Origin: an uncultured Tateyamaria sp.
GTDB lineage: Bacteria; Pseudomonadota; Alphaproteobacteria; Rhodobacterales; Rhodobacteraceae
NCBI RefSeq assembly: GCF_947503465.1
Contig: NZ_CANNDN010000001.1
Span: 62,001 to 126,000, forward strand
Reading direction: 5' to 3'
DNA length: 64,000 bases
Shown here: piece after piece, positions 28,451 to 39,933 of the stretch
How the letters are laid out: the number at the start of each line of letters is the position of its first letter
Position numbering within the stretch: the stretch's first letter is position 1
Notes under the pieces: model-generated
What the model saw: the letters and a program-made list of their open reading frames with translations, nothing else
Database searches by the model: none
Told to the model about the DNA's origin: nothing
Position numbers and translations under genes: made by a program

Positions 28451-28729
28451 ATGGAAGCCATCGGCCAGTTTATCCCCCTGATCCTGATCTTTGCGATCAT
28501 GTATTTCCTGCTGATCCGCCCGCAGCAGAAGAAGGTCAAGGAACATGCCGCTATGGTCGAGGCGCTGCGCCGGGGCGATCAGGTCGTGACCCAGGGCGGG
28601 TTGATCGGCAAGGTGTCCAAGGTCAAGGAAGAGAACGAGGTTGAGGTCGAACTGGCCGAGGGCGTCAAGGTGCGTGTTGTCAAGTCGACCATCGCGCAGG
28701 TCCTGAACAAGACCGAGCCCGCGAAGTAA
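28451..28729 (+). CDS. yajC: Preprotein translocase subunit YajC
   Basis: Small inner-membrane protein (92 aa) of the SecDF-YajC accessory complex that aids protein translocation. One helix (about 6-22: FIPLILIFAIMYFLLIR), then the diagnostic RPQQKK at 23-28 and a cytoplasmic domain with RRGDQVVTQGGLIGKV. Its stop TAA overlaps the secD ATG by one base, so translation is coupled. First gene of a long run yajC-secD-secF and onward to the ccm genes. Confidence 0.95.
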   Translation: MEAIGQFIPLILIFAIMYFLLIRPQQKKVKEHAAMVEALRRGDQVVTQGGLIGKVSKVKEENEVEVELAEGVKVRVVKSTIAQVLNKTEPAK

Positions 28730-30393
28730 TGCTTCAGATCGACAGCTGGAAACGGGTTCTGATCTGGGCGCTGTGTGCGCTGGGTCTGATCCTGGCGCTG
28801 CCCAACGGGTTCTATACCCGCGTGGAACAGCACAATGACGCCGCCCAGGCCATCGAGCTGGGGGCCGACACGCCCGCGAACCAGGCGGCGCTGTCGCAAT
28901 GGCCGGGCTTTATGCCGTCATCGCTGGTCAACCTTGGCCTTGACCTGCGCGGCGGGGCGCATCTGCTGGCCGAGGTGCAGGTCGAGCAGGTCTATGCCAG
29001 CCGCATGGAGGCAAGCTGGCCCGAGATCCGCGATATCCTGCGGCCCGAACGTGCGACCATCGGCACGATCCGGTTGCAGCCCTCGGCCCCTGATGAATTG
29101 CGCATTCGCATTGGCGAGCCTGCGGGGTTGCAGCGCGCCTTGCAGGTGGTGCGGACATTGGCACAGCCGGTGCAGACGCTGACCGGTGTGGGTGCGAATG
29201 ACATCGTCGTCAGTGCCGATGGGGCCGACGTGATCGTCGTGCAGCTGAGTGACGAGGAAAAGCTGGCAAGTGACGAGCGGACGGTGCAGCAATCGCTGGA
29301 GATCGTGCGCCGCCGGATCGACGAGGTGGGCACGCGCGAACCGACCATTCAGCGCCAGGGGGCGCAGCGCATCCTGATCCAGGTGCCGGGCATCGGGTCG
29401 GCGGCCGAGCTGAAGGAGATCATCGGGACAACGGCGCAACTGACGTTCAACCCGGTCGAAAACCGGACCTCGGACGAAAACGCATCGCCGGGTGTCGGCA
29501 ACAAGCTGGTGCCGAGCCTTGACGAGCCGGGCCTGTTCTACATCATCGAGAGCGCCCCGGTGGTCACGGGCGAGTGCCTGGTCGATGCGCAGCCGAGTTT
29601 TGACCAGAACGGCAGCCCGGCCGTGTCCTTCCGGTTCAACACCCAATGCGCGCGCGCCTTTGGCGACTACACCGCTGAAAACATCGGGTCGCCCTTTGCC
29701 ATCGTGCTGGATGACGAGGTGGTCAGTGCCCCCGTGATCCAGAGCCATATTCCCGGCGGATCGGGCATCATCACCGGCAATTTCAATGTCGAGGAGTCGA
29801 CCAACCTGGCCGTGCTGTTGCGCGCGGGCGCGCTGCCGGCGGAACTGACGTTCCTTGAGGAACGCACCATTGGACCAGAGTTGGGGCAGGACAGCATTGA
29901 TGCGGGCAAGATCGCGACCGTGGTCGCGTTTGCCGCGGTGCTGGTGTTCATGGCGCTGAGCTATGGTCTGTTCGGCATCTTTGCCAACATCGCGTTGATC
30001 ATCAACATCGGCCTGATCTTTGGCCTGCTCAGCATGATCGGCGCGACGCTGACCCTGCCGGGGATTGCGGGCATCGTGTTGACCGTGGGGATGGCGGTGG
30101 ATGCCAACGTGCTGGTGTTCGAACGGATCCGCGAAGAGTTGAAGTCGTCGCGTGGCCCTGCACGGGCCATCGAGTTGGGATATGAAAAGGCGCTGTCGGC
30201 CATTCTGGACGCCAATATCACGACGTTCATTACCGCGGTGATCCTGTTTGCCATGGGCTCCGGCCCGGTGCGCGGCTTTGCGATCACGCTGGGACTGGGC
30301 ATTCTGACGTCCGTGTTCACGGCGATCTTCGTGACCCGCCTGATGGTGGTGATGTGGTTCGAACGCCGCCGTCCCAAGACAATCGAGGTGTGA
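28729..30393 (+). CDS. secD: Protein translocase subunit SecD
   Basis: Polytopic subunit (554 aa) that uses the proton gradient to complete export of Sec substrates. It has TM1 (about 9-25), the motif DLRGGAHLL at about 68-76, a large periplasmic domain (about 90-370), then five C-terminal helices with ERTIGPELG near 380 and GMAVDANVLVFERIREEL at about 455-472. Starts within the yajC stop; ends 1 base before secF. Confidence 0.97.
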   Translation: MLQIDSWKRVLIWALCALGLILALPNGFYTRVEQHNDAAQAIELGADTPANQAALSQWPGFMPSSLVNLGLDLRGGAHLLAEVQVEQVYASRMEASWPEIRDILRPERATIGTIRLQPSAPDELRIRIGEPAGLQRALQVVRTLAQPVQTLTGVGANDIVVSADGADVIVVQLSDEEKLASDERTVQQSLEIVRRRIDEVGTREPTIQRQGAQRILIQVPGIGSAAELKEIIGTTAQLTFNPVENRTSDENASPGVGNKLVPSLDEPGLFYIIESAPVVTGECLVDAQPSFDQNGSPAVSFRFNTQCARAFGDYTAENIGSPFAIVLDDEVVSAPVIQSHIPGGSGIITGNFNVEESTNLAVLLRAGALPAELTFLEERTIGPELGQDSIDAGKIATVVAFAAVLVFMALSYGLFGIFANIALIINIGLIFGLLSMIGATLTLPGIAGIVLTVGMAVDANVLVFERIREELKSSRGPARAIELGYEKALSAILDANITTFITAVILFAMGSGPVRGFAITLGLGILTSVFTAIFVTRLMVVMWFERRRPKTIEV

Positions 30394-30394
30394 G

Positions 30395-31363
30395 ATGCGA
30401 CTGAAGCTTGTCAAACAGGGCACCGATTTCGATTTCTTCGGCCGTTGGAAGCTGTGGCTGGGCATTTCGGGCCTGCTGATCCTGCTGGGGGCCGTGTCCT
30501 TTGTGGTGCAGGGCCTGAATTACGGCATCGATTTCCGGGGCGGCACAACGGTGCGGACCGAAAGCGCGCAGCCGGTGGACATCGGCCTTTACCGCGACGC
30601 GCTGTCGCCGCTGGGCCTGGGCGACATTTCGATCACCGAGGTGTTCGATCCCACCTTTGACGCCGATCAGAACGTGGCGATGATCCGCATCCAGGCCCAA
30701 GAGGGGCAGGAGGCGGTGACGCCCGAGACCATTCGCCAGGTGCAGGCCGCTCTGAGCGGGGCGGTGCCGGATATCAAGTTCGTGTCGGTGGAATCGGTGG
30801 GCCCGAAAGTGTCCGGCGAATTGATCCAGACCGCCGCCATCGCGGTGGTCTTGGCGATTGGTGCGGTTCTGATCTACATCTGGTTGCGTTTCGAATGGCA
30901 GTTTGCGTTGGGGGCCGTGGCCGCCCTTGTGCATGACGTGATCCTGACCATCGGTGTGTTTTCCGAACTTCAGATCAAGTTCGATCTGGCCATCATCGCA
31001 GCCCTTCTGACCATCGTGGGCTATTCACTGAATGACACGGTGGTCGTGTTCGACCGCGTGCGGGAGAACCTGCGCAAATACAAGAAGAAGCCGCTGAACG
31101 AAGTGCTGAACATCTCGATCAACGAGACGCTTTCCCGGACGGTCATGACCTCGATCACCACGCTGTTGGCGCTGATTTCGCTGTACGTTTTGGGCGGCGA
31201 CGTGATCCGGGGCTTTGTCTTTGCGATGATCTGGGGCGTGATCGTGGGGACCTATTCGTCGGTCTTCGTGGCCTCGACCATCCTGTTGTGGCTGGGGGTC
31301 AAGCGGGACTGGTCGAAACCGGACGCCAACGCGGGCAATCAATACGCCAATATCGATGCGTAG
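30395..31363 (+). CDS. secF: Protein translocase subunit SecF
   Basis: Partner (322 aa) of SecD in the Sec accessory complex. It has TM1 (about 23-43), the conserved GIDFRGGT at 46-53, a periplasmic domain, then five helices with SLNDTVVVFDRVRENLRK at about 211-228, the RND-like signature. Begins 1 base after the secD stop, so it is co-translated. Two TauE/SafE permease genes follow after 72 bases. Confidence 0.97.
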   Translation: MRLKLVKQGTDFDFFGRWKLWLGISGLLILLGAVSFVVQGLNYGIDFRGGTTVRTESAQPVDIGLYRDALSPLGLGDISITEVFDPTFDADQNVAMIRIQAQEGQEAVTPETIRQVQAALSGAVPDIKFVSVESVGPKVSGELIQTAAIAVVLAIGAVLIYIWLRFEWQFALGAVAALVHDVILTIGVFSELQIKFDLAIIAALLTIVGYSLNDTVVVFDRVRENLRKYKKKPLNEVLNISINETLSRTVMTSITTLLALISLYVLGGDVIRGFVFAMIWGVIVGTYSSVFVASTILLWLGVKRDWSKPDANAGNQYANIDA

Positions 31364-31435
31364 GTCGGTGCTGGCCTAGACCCCGTTGCCAACTGGCCCT
31401 AGCGTGCCCGTCCTGAGACTGCATGCTGGGGCATC

Positions 31436-32197
31436 ATGGGACATCTGATTGCAGAGACATTGGCGTTGCCCGGTTTGGTCTGGGTGGTCGCCATCACCGT
31501 CGCGGCGGGCGTCGTCTATGGCTTTGCAGGTTTCGGGGCGGCACTTGTGTTCATGCCGGTTGCCACGGCCTTTGTCCCGGTTGAAATGGCGATCGCCGCC
31601 TTTGGCGTGACCGCCCTTGCCTCGCTTGTGTCGGTGGTGCCGCGGGCATGGGGACAGGCGGACCGGCCCAATGTCGTATTGATGATCGGGGTTGCCACGC
31701 TGGCCTTGCCCCTGGGCATTGCGGTGTTGAAGGCCAATGATGTGACCACGATGCGATGGGCGGTTTTGGGTGTGACCACGATCACCCTGATCGCGCTGAT
31801 GATGGGGTGGCGGTACAGGGCGGCGCCCACACGTGCGGCGCGGGTTGGCGTGGCGGCGGCCACGGGCGTCGTCGGCGGAGCAACGGGCCTGGTCGGGCCG
31901 ATCATGGTGCTGTTTCAACTGGGCGGGCAGGACGGCGTGGCGCGGGCGCGGGCCAATACGCTGGTGTTTCTGACCCTCACGGGCCTGTTGACGGTGCCGC
32001 TGATGGCGATGCATGGCCTTTTGACGGCGGAGGCGGTCGTGATGGGGTGCATGTTGATTGTGCCCTATGGCATTGCGTCGCGGATCGGGCAGGCCCTGTT
32101 CGACCCGGAACAGCAGGCGCTGTATCGCCGCGTGGCCTATGTCATCATCGCCGTCGCCATCCTCATGGGCCTGCCCGTATACGGAGACGGCATGTGA
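31436..32197 (+). CDS. TauE/SafE-family sulfite/organosulfonate permease, first copy
   Basis: A 253-residue integral membrane protein of the TSUP family, proposed to export sulfite or move small organic sulfur acids. Eight or so helices; the N-terminal repeat has YGFAGFGAALVFMP (about 24-37) and the second repeat GGATGLVGPIMVLF, the usual paired glycine motifs. The stop overlaps the next permease gene's GTG start by 4 bases. The two neighbours are homologous, so they may form a heterodimer or have arisen by tandem duplication. Substrate unknown. Confidence 0.85.
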   Translation: MGHLIAETLALPGLVWVVAITVAAGVVYGFAGFGAALVFMPVATAFVPVEMAIAAFGVTALASLVSVVPRAWGQADRPNVVLMIGVATLALPLGIAVLKANDVTTMRWAVLGVTTITLIALMMGWRYRAAPTRAARVGVAAATGVVGGATGLVGPIMVLFQLGGQDGVARARANTLVFLTLTGLLTVPLMAMHGLLTAEAVVMGCMLIVPYGIASRIGQALFDPEQQALYRRVAYVIIAVAILMGLPVYGDGM

Positions 32198-32964
32198 TCG
32201 CCGCCGTGGCCGACGCGCTGGCCTTGCCGGGGATCGGATGGCTTGTCGCTGCGATCCTTGCCGCCGGGCTGGTGCGCGGCTTTGCCGGGTTCGGGTCGGG
32301 CATGATCATCATGGCGGCGGCCAGTTCGGTCCTGTCGCCGTTTGCGGCCCTCGCGTTCCTGACCGTGGTCGAGTTCTGGGGGCCCTTGCCCAACCTGCGC
32401 GCCGCGTTGCGCGACGGGGATCTGTCCGAAGCCAAATGGCTGTTGCTGGGTTGTGCCGTGGGTTTGCCTGTGGGGGTGTGGACGCTGTCCCTTGTCGCGC
32501 CGGAGGTGTTTGGCTGGGGCGTGTCCATTGCCATTCTGGTCTTGCTGGCGGCGCTGATGTCGGGCTGGCGCTATTCCGGGCCGATGGGGCCGCGCACCAT
32601 TGCCGGGGTCGGCACGTTTGGCGGGTTTCTGGGGGGGCTTGCAGGTATTCCGGGGCCGCCGGTGATCCTGCTGTATATGGCGTCGGCCAAGGCGATTGCC
32701 GTCATCCGCGCCAATTTCCTGCTGTATCTGCTGGGCATTGACGTGATGATGCTGGGCCTGTTCGTGGTCTTTGGCCTGCTGGATGCGCAGGCCGTGATTG
32801 TGGGGCTGGTGCTGGTCCCGGCCTACATGTTTGCCAATGTCGCGGGGGCCTGGCTGTTTGATCCGCAGGCCGAGCGACTTTTCCGCGCGGTGGCCTATAT
32901 CGTGATCGCGGCCTCGGCTATTCTGGGCCTGCCGATTTGGGAGATGGGTCATGCGCCTGAATGA
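32194..32964 (+). CDS. TauE/SafE-family permease, second copy
   Basis: A 256-residue TSUP-family membrane protein homologous to its upstream neighbour, with GFAGFGSGMIIMA (about 30-42) and FLGGLAGIPGPPVILLYM (about 146-163), the two inverted repeat motifs. The start is a GTG inside the end of the first permease gene. Its end overlaps the Mth938-domain gene start by 14 bases. The pair is lodged between secF and the Mth938-ccm genes, which are usually close neighbours in this order. Confidence 0.85.
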   Translation: MIAAVADALALPGIGWLVAAILAAGLVRGFAGFGSGMIIMAAASSVLSPFAALAFLTVVEFWGPLPNLRAALRDGDLSEAKWLLLGCAVGLPVGVWTLSLVAPEVFGWGVSIAILVLLAALMSGWRYSGPMGPRTIAGVGTFGGFLGGLAGIPGPPVILLYMASAKAIAVIRANFLLYLLGIDVMMLGLFVVFGLLDAQAVIVGLVLVPAYMFANVAGAWLFDPQAERLFRAVAYIVIAASAILGLPIWEMGHAPE

Positions 32965-33304
32965 GATCACGTTCACCGATGCGAAGCCTGTCGAGGGGTA
33001 TGGGCCCGGGTTTTTTCGCATTGGTGGCGAGGTGATCACGGGCGGTGTGCTGACCGGACCGACTGGGACCGTGCCCTGGGGTGGGTATGACGATGTTGCC
33101 CCTCTAGTGGCGCTGGGGCGCAAGGTCGATGTGCTGTTCGTGGGCACCGGTGCGGATATTGCCCATATCCCGGAGGCGTTTCGGACCCGGTTGGAAGACG
33201 CGGGCCTGGGCCTTGAGGTCATGTCGTCCCCGTCTGCGGCGCGGACCTATAACGTGCTTCTGAGCGAAGGGCGTCGCATCGCGCTGGCGGTACTGCCTGT
33301 GTAA
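32951..33304 (+). CDS. Mth938-like domain protein
   Basis: A 117-residue cytoplasmic protein of the Mth938/NDUFAF3-like family, which in mitochondria relates to complex I assembly and in alphaproteobacteria often lies beside secDF and ccm genes. Conserved parts: an N-terminal beta segment with GPGFFRIGGEV, the VDVLFVGTGADIAHIP motif (about 57-72) and the C-terminal SPSAARTYNVLLSEGRRIA. The bacterial role is not established; proximity to protein export suggests envelope or respiratory-complex assembly. Confidence 0.85.
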   Translation: MRLNEITFTDAKPVEGYGPGFFRIGGEVITGGVLTGPTGTVPWGGYDDVAPLVALGRKVDVLFVGTGADIAHIPEAFRTRLEDAGLGLEVMSSPSAARTYNVLLSEGRRIALAVLPV

Positions 33305-33378
33305 GCGCGGTGGATTTGCATATTTGAAGAACAATGAAGGACCTTTTGCGTCTGCGTGCAATGGGTTACGGATTTCCC

Positions 33379-33993
33379 ATGGAATTGACAGTCACTGATC
33401 TGGCCGTGGGCCGCGGGGGGGTGCCGGTGCTGGCGGGCGTGTCCTTTGGCCTTGGGGCGGGGCAGGCGCTGGTGTTGCGCGGACCGAACGGGTCCGGCAA
33501 GACCACGCTGTTGCGCACCGTGGCCGGGTTGCAGGCACCCATGGCCGGTCATGTGGCCGGCGCGGAGGACCGCATTGCCTATGCGGCCCATGCCGACGGG
33601 TTGAAGGCCGCGCTGACGGTGTCCGAGAACCTGGGGTTCTGGGCATCGGTGTTCGGGCAGTCCGAGATTGCGCCTGCCTTGGCGGCCTTTGATCTGGAGG
33701 GGTTGGTGGACCGGCGCGCGGGGCAGCTGTCTGCGGGCCAGAAGCGCCGCCTGGGGTTGGCGCGGTTGATGGTGACGGGGCGCGATGTCTGGGTTCTGGA
33801 TGAACCGACCGTGTCGCTGGATGCGGCATCTGTGGCGCTTTTTGCCGATGCGGTCCGGGGGCATCTGGCGCGCGGCGGGTCCGCTTTGATGGCGACGCAT
33901 ATCGATTTGGGGCTGGAGGCGGGGACGCTGGATGTATCGCGGTTTCGGGCGGCCGCGTCCCAGATGGCGTCCGTGGACGAGGCGTTTCTGTGA
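33379..33993 (+). CDS. ccmA: Heme exporter ATP-binding protein CcmA
   Basis: ATPase (204 aa) of the CcmABC complex that releases holo-CcmE during cytochrome c maturation. Walker [10 protein letters not shown] at 35-43, signature [14 protein letters not shown] and Walker [13 protein letters not shown] are intact. The ATG at 33379 gives the family's usual length and N-terminus ([14 protein letters not shown]); an in-frame ATG at 33334 would add 15 residues without family character. Its stop overlaps the ccmB start. Confidence 0.94.
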   Translation: MELTVTDLAVGRGGVPVLAGVSFGLGAGQALVLRGPNGSGKTTLLRTVAGLQAPMAGHVAGAEDRIAYAAHADGLKAALTVSENLGFWASVFGQSEIAPALAAFDLEGLVDRRAGQLSAGQKRRLGLARLMVTGRDVWVLDEPTVSLDAASVALFADAVRGHLARGGSALMATHIDLGLEAGTLDVSRFRAAASQMASVDEAFL

Positions 33994-34646
33994 GGGCGCT
34001 GTTTCTTCGCGATCTGGCGCTGGCCTTGCGGGCCGGGGGCGGCTTTGGTCTGGGCCTGGCCTTTTTCCTGATCGTGGTGGTGCTGGTGCCGTTCAGCGTT
34101 GGGCCCCGGGCGGCCCTGCTGACCCAGATCGCGCCGGGGGTTTTGTGGCTGGGGGCGCTTTTGGCATGCTTGCTGTCCCTGGACCGGCTTCTGGCGGTGG
34201 ATTGGGAAGATGGGGCGCTGGATTTGCTGGCGACGTCGCCCTTGCCGCTGGAGGGCATTCTGGCGGTGAAGGCCGCGGCGCATTGGGTGACCACCGGGTT
34301 GCCCCTGGTGCTGGCGGCGCCGGTGCTTGCCGTCCTGTTGAACCTGGCGCCTGCAGGCTATGGCGTGCTGGTGCTGAGCCTTGCCCTGGGAACCCCGGCG
34401 CTGTCGATGATCGGGGCGTTTGGCGCGGCACTGACCGTGGGGATCAAGCGGGGCGGGTTGCTGTTGTCGCTGCTGGTCCTGCCGCTGTATGTGCCGACGC
34501 TGATCTTCGGGGCCGAGGCGGCGCGGCGGGCGGCACAAGGCCTTGATCCCGCCACGCCGTTGCTGTTTCTGGCGGGCATCACGTTGGCCGTGCTGGCGGC
34601 GATGCCTTTTGCCGCAGGCCTCGTCTTGCGGGTGAACCTGCGATAA
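33990..34646 (+). CDS. ccmB: Heme exporter permease CcmB
   Basis: Six-helix membrane subunit (218 aa) of the CcmABC complex. The sequence [21 protein letters not shown] at the N-terminus and the later [31 protein letters not shown] match the family. GTG start within the ccmA stop indicates coupling. ccmC follows after 47 bases. Confidence 0.94.
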   Translation: MRALFLRDLALALRAGGGFGLGLAFFLIVVVLVPFSVGPRAALLTQIAPGVLWLGALLACLLSLDRLLAVDWEDGALDLLATSPLPLEGILAVKAAAHWVTTGLPLVLAAPVLAVLLNLAPAGYGVLVLSLALGTPALSMIGAFGAALTVGIKRGGLLLSLLVLPLYVPTLIFGAEAARRAAQGLDPATPLLFLAGITLAVLAAMPFAAGLVLRVNLR

Positions 34647-34693
34647 CGTGGATGTCGATTGAGAAGGGGCGCGCAAGCGCTTAGGTACGTGCC

Positions 34694-35425
34694 ATGTCAC
34701 TTTGGGAATATGCCAATCCGGTCAAGTTTCTGGCGCTCAGCGAACGGGTGCTGCCATATGTGTGGACATTGGCGGTGGCTTGTCTGGCTGGAGGGTTGAT
34801 CTGGGGCTTTTTCTTTACCCCCGATGATTTCCGCCAGGGATCGACGGTGAAGATCATCTATCTGCATGTGCCGGCCGCCTTCATGGCGATCCAGGCCTGG
34901 TTCATGATGCTGATCGTGTCGTTGATATGGATTGTCCGGCGCCACCATGTGTCCGCGCTGGTGGCCAAGGCCGCGGCGCCGGTGGGCATCGTGATGACGT
35001 TGATTGCGCTGGTGACCGGCGCGATCTGGGGGCAACCGATGTGGGGGACGTGGTGGGCGTGGGACCCGCGGCTGACCTCGTTCCTGATCCTGTTTCTGTT
35101 CTACCTGGGCTATGTCGCCCTGTGGGAGGCGATCGAGGACCCGGATACGGCGGCCGACCTGACCTCGATCCTGTGCCTTGTGGGGACGGTGTTCGCGGTG
35201 CTCAGCCGCTATGCGGTGAATTTCTGGAACCAGGGGCTGCACCAGGGGGCGTCGCTGAGTCTCGACAAGGAAGAGAACGTGGCGGATGTGTTCTATTTTC
35301 CGCTGCTGGTGTGCATGGGCGGCTTCATGCTGCTGTTCCTGGCGCTGGTCCTGTACCGGACCGGCACGGAAATCCGGGTGCGCCGCACACGCGCGCTGAT
35401 GGCGCGGGAGGCGAAACTTGCCTGA
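34694..35425 (+). CDS. ccmC: Heme exporter protein CcmC
   Basis: Heme-handling membrane protein (243 aa) that loads heme onto CcmE. It has six helices and the tryptophan-rich WD motif WGQPMWGTWWAWDPRLTS at about 113-130, flanked by conserved histidines (YLHVPAAF, about 56-63, and NQGLHQGAS at about 179-187) that ligate heme. The 3' end overlaps the TTG start of ccmD by 8 bases. Confidence 0.95.
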   Translation: MSLWEYANPVKFLALSERVLPYVWTLAVACLAGGLIWGFFFTPDDFRQGSTVKIIYLHVPAAFMAIQAWFMMLIVSLIWIVRRHHVSALVAKAAAPVGIVMTLIALVTGAIWGQPMWGTWWAWDPRLTSFLILFLFYLGYVALWEAIEDPDTAADLTSILCLVGTVFAVLSRYAVNFWNQGLHQGASLSLDKEENVADVFYFPLLVCMGGFMLLFLALVLYRTGTEIRVRRTRALMAREAKLA

Positions 35426-35573
35426 TCTTGGGACATATGCGGATGCGGTCCTGTCGGCCTATGCGGTGTCAATCCTGTTGCTGGTGGCGCTTGTGGCCCT
35501 GACCCTTTGGCGCGGCAGGCGCGTGCGGTCCGAGATGGAGCATGCGGAGCGCAGGAGCGGGCGCGATGGCTAA
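35418..35573 (+). CDS. ccmD: Heme exporter protein CcmD
   Basis: A 51-residue single-pass membrane protein that stabilises the CcmABC complex. Beginning with TTG inside the end of ccmC, it reads MPDLGTYADAVLSAYAVSIL; the helix spans about 12-31 and is followed by a basic tail (WRGRRVRSEM). Composition, size and position between ccmC and ccmG are diagnostic. Overlaps ccmG by 8 bases. Confidence 0.88.
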   Translation: MPDLGTYADAVLSAYAVSILLLVALVALTLWRGRRVRSEMEHAERRSGRDG

Positions 35574-36114
35574 GCTTTCTCCGCTGATGCTGGCACCGAT
35601 CGGCATTTTCGCCGGGTTCGTCGCCCTGGCCGCCGTGGGCATGTTTCGCGACAACCCGAATGAATTGCCGTCCACGCGTGTGGGGGCAGCGGCCCCGCCG
35701 CTGACGGACGCGCAACTGGCGAACTACACGCCTGTGCGCGCGGGCGATCTGGCGCGGGGCGAGGTGACGTTGGTCAATTTCTGGGCGTCGTGGTGCCCGC
35801 CATGCCGGGCGGAGCATCCCAGGCTTCTGGAGATGGCGGCCGATGGCATTCCGATTGTCGGAGTGAACTTCCGCGACACGGAGGGGCCTGCATCAAGTTA
35901 CCTGAATGACGATGGCAACCCGTTTGTGGCCGTGGCCTTTGATCCGGCGGCGCGTTCAGCGCTGGACTGGGGCGTGACGGCACCGCCGGAGACATTCATC
36001 CTGAGCGGGGATGGTACTGTGCTGTTCCGGTTCCAAGGGCCCCTTGTGGGGTCAGATTACGAAAACCGGTTCCTGCCAGAGTTGGAAAAGGCATTGGCAG
36101 GTCAGGCGGAATGA
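35566..36114 (+). CDS. ccmG: Thiol:disulfide interchange protein CcmG (DsbE)
   Basis: Membrane-anchored periplasmic thioredoxin (182 aa) that reduces the heme-binding cysteines of apocytochrome c. An N-terminal anchor helix (about 9-26) precedes a thioredoxin fold with the active site FWASWCPPCRAEHP (Cys77, Cys80) and the family-typical GVNFRDTEGPA and conserved cis-Pro loop TAPPETFIL. The ATG at 35566 overlaps ccmD. Last gene of the ccm run; the downstream hairpin belongs mainly to the opposite-strand gene. Confidence 0.95.
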   Translation: MAKLSPLMLAPIGIFAGFVALAAVGMFRDNPNELPSTRVGAAAPPLTDAQLANYTPVRAGDLARGEVTLVNFWASWCPPCRAEHPRLLEMAADGIPIVGVNFRDTEGPASSYLNDDGNPFVAVAFDPAARSALDWGVTAPPETFILSGDGTVLFRFQGPLVGSDYENRFLPELEKALAGQAE

Positions 36115-36142
36115 AAAAGACCGCGGCGCGGGCCGCGGTCTT
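36114..36142 (-). terminator. Bidirectional hairpin between ccmG and the VPLPA-CTERM gene
   Basis: An 11-base perfect stem (36117-36127 pairing with 36132-36142) with loop GCGG. On the minus strand it is followed by a TTTTT run, so it terminates the VPLPA-CTERM gene 25 bases past its stop; on the plus strand it may also stop ccmG transcripts, but lacks a long T run. Confidence 0.65.
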
Positions 36143-36167
36143 GTCTGTCAGCGTCTGATCAGACGGC

Positions 36168-36845
36168 TCAGGCGGTTTGCTGGCGGCGTCGCAGCCATCC
36201 AAATGCGCCCAGCCCGGCGATCATCAGGAAGAAGCCCGCGGGCAGTGGAACCGCGTTGATCTCGAATTCGCCGATTGCGCCGGATGCCACGAAATCGATA
36301 CGTAGCATATCACCGATTGCGCCGCCAAATCCCAGGAGCGTGAATTCGTTGTTGTTTGGATTTCCACCGGTTTCTGATTCGTTGGTTGAATCCAGCGTGA
36401 AGGACGCGACCTCGACCCCGCCGTTGAACAGCGTGGCGCTTGTTCCGGTCTCGGAATCGAGCAGGAAGACAGACGCGAAGGACCAGAGAGACTGGAAGCT
36501 GAAGATCAACGAGCCGCCGACCGCGTCATCCGGTCCGCCTGTCCGGTTTTCCTGAATGATCAGCGCATTGCCAAACGCGCGTCGGTCCGAACTGTCTTCG
36601 GCATTCGTGAACGGCGAGGTAAGGTCCGGATCGTTCCCGGTGCTGACCGTGCCCGGCGCGGTGTCGAAAACAACGGTTTCCGCGATTCCGCCGATGGCGG
36701 TGATGTCGGCGGTCACGCCCGGGCTCAGGACCGTGTCGGACCCCAGAACCTCACCTTCATCGAAGTTGTTGAAATTAATGGTCGTTGCGGATGCTGCACC
36801 GACCAGGCCCATGGAAAAAAGGGCGGCAGCGATTAGCGCTTTCAT
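36168..36845 (-). CDS. VPLPA-CTERM sorting-domain protein
   Basis: A 225-residue secreted protein: signal peptide (MKALIAAALFSMGLVGAASA), a beta-rich Asn/Thr/Ser/Gly-rich domain resembling a jelly-roll, and a C-terminal NAVPLPAGFFLMIAGLGAFG helix followed by RRR. The VPLPA motif plus helix plus basic cluster is the recognition tail for exosortase-type sorting enzymes, which attach proteins to the envelope or exopolysaccharide. GGGGAAAG upstream of the ATG supports the start; a longer open frame exists but has no family character. The upstream region is AT-rich. No exosortase gene is in this window. Confidence 0.88.
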   Translation of the reverse strand: MKALIAAALFSMGLVGAASATTINFNNFDEGEVLGSDTVLSPGVTADITAIGGIAETVVFDTAPGTVSTGNDPDLTSPFTNAEDSSDRRAFGNALIIQENRTGGPDDAVGGSLIFSFQSLWSFASVFLLDSETGTSATLFNGGVEVASFTLDSTNESETGGNPNNNEFTLLGFGGAIGDMLRIDFVASGAIGEFEINAVPLPAGFFLMIAGLGAFGWLRRRQQTA

Positions 36846-36991
36846 AACTTTCCCCAGTTCAAAAACACATTTTAAAATTGTTTTGTGGTTAATAAATAGC
36901 GAGTTTTCGCTGATCTCGCAATGCTTTCTTGTATTTGCTTGACCGTGGTCTGTTTGGACGGGCGCGGCAGTATTGCCGCGCCCGCGTCGTT

Positions 36992-39679
<2,688 letters not shown>

Positions 39680-39782
39680 GGGGGATTTTCCTTTCCTAAA
39701 GCGGATGGGGCAACGAATTGTGAGCGTCATGCCCTAAATGCCCGGTTGCGATCAACCGCATTTGGGGGGCGTGCGACGATTT

Positions 39783-39800
39783 TGTATACCTTTGCATACA
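39783..39800. promoter_or_regulatory. Candidate operator between acnA and DUF1223 gene
   Basis: An imperfect palindrome TGTATACCTTTGCATACA (arms TGTATAC and GCATACA) in the 254-base gap between the divergent genes, about 104 bases upstream of acnA. It resembles GntR-family operators in form. No regulator gene is adjacent; assignment by pattern only. Confidence 0.3.
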
Positions 39801-39933
39801 GTTTCTGTGCGCAATCGCGTGATCGGGCTGTCACATACGCTCAACAAACCTTGATTGGCGGTTTGGCAAAGTCTTTCATAATTAAGCGGAACAGGCTTCC
39901 CAACCATCCAACCGAACAGGTAGTGCGCACTTT

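Noticed and set aside
33306-33340. Sequence with TATTTGAAGAACAATGAAG resembling Rhodobacterales intergenic repeats
   Set aside because: Only one copy lies in this window, so repeat status cannot be shown here.
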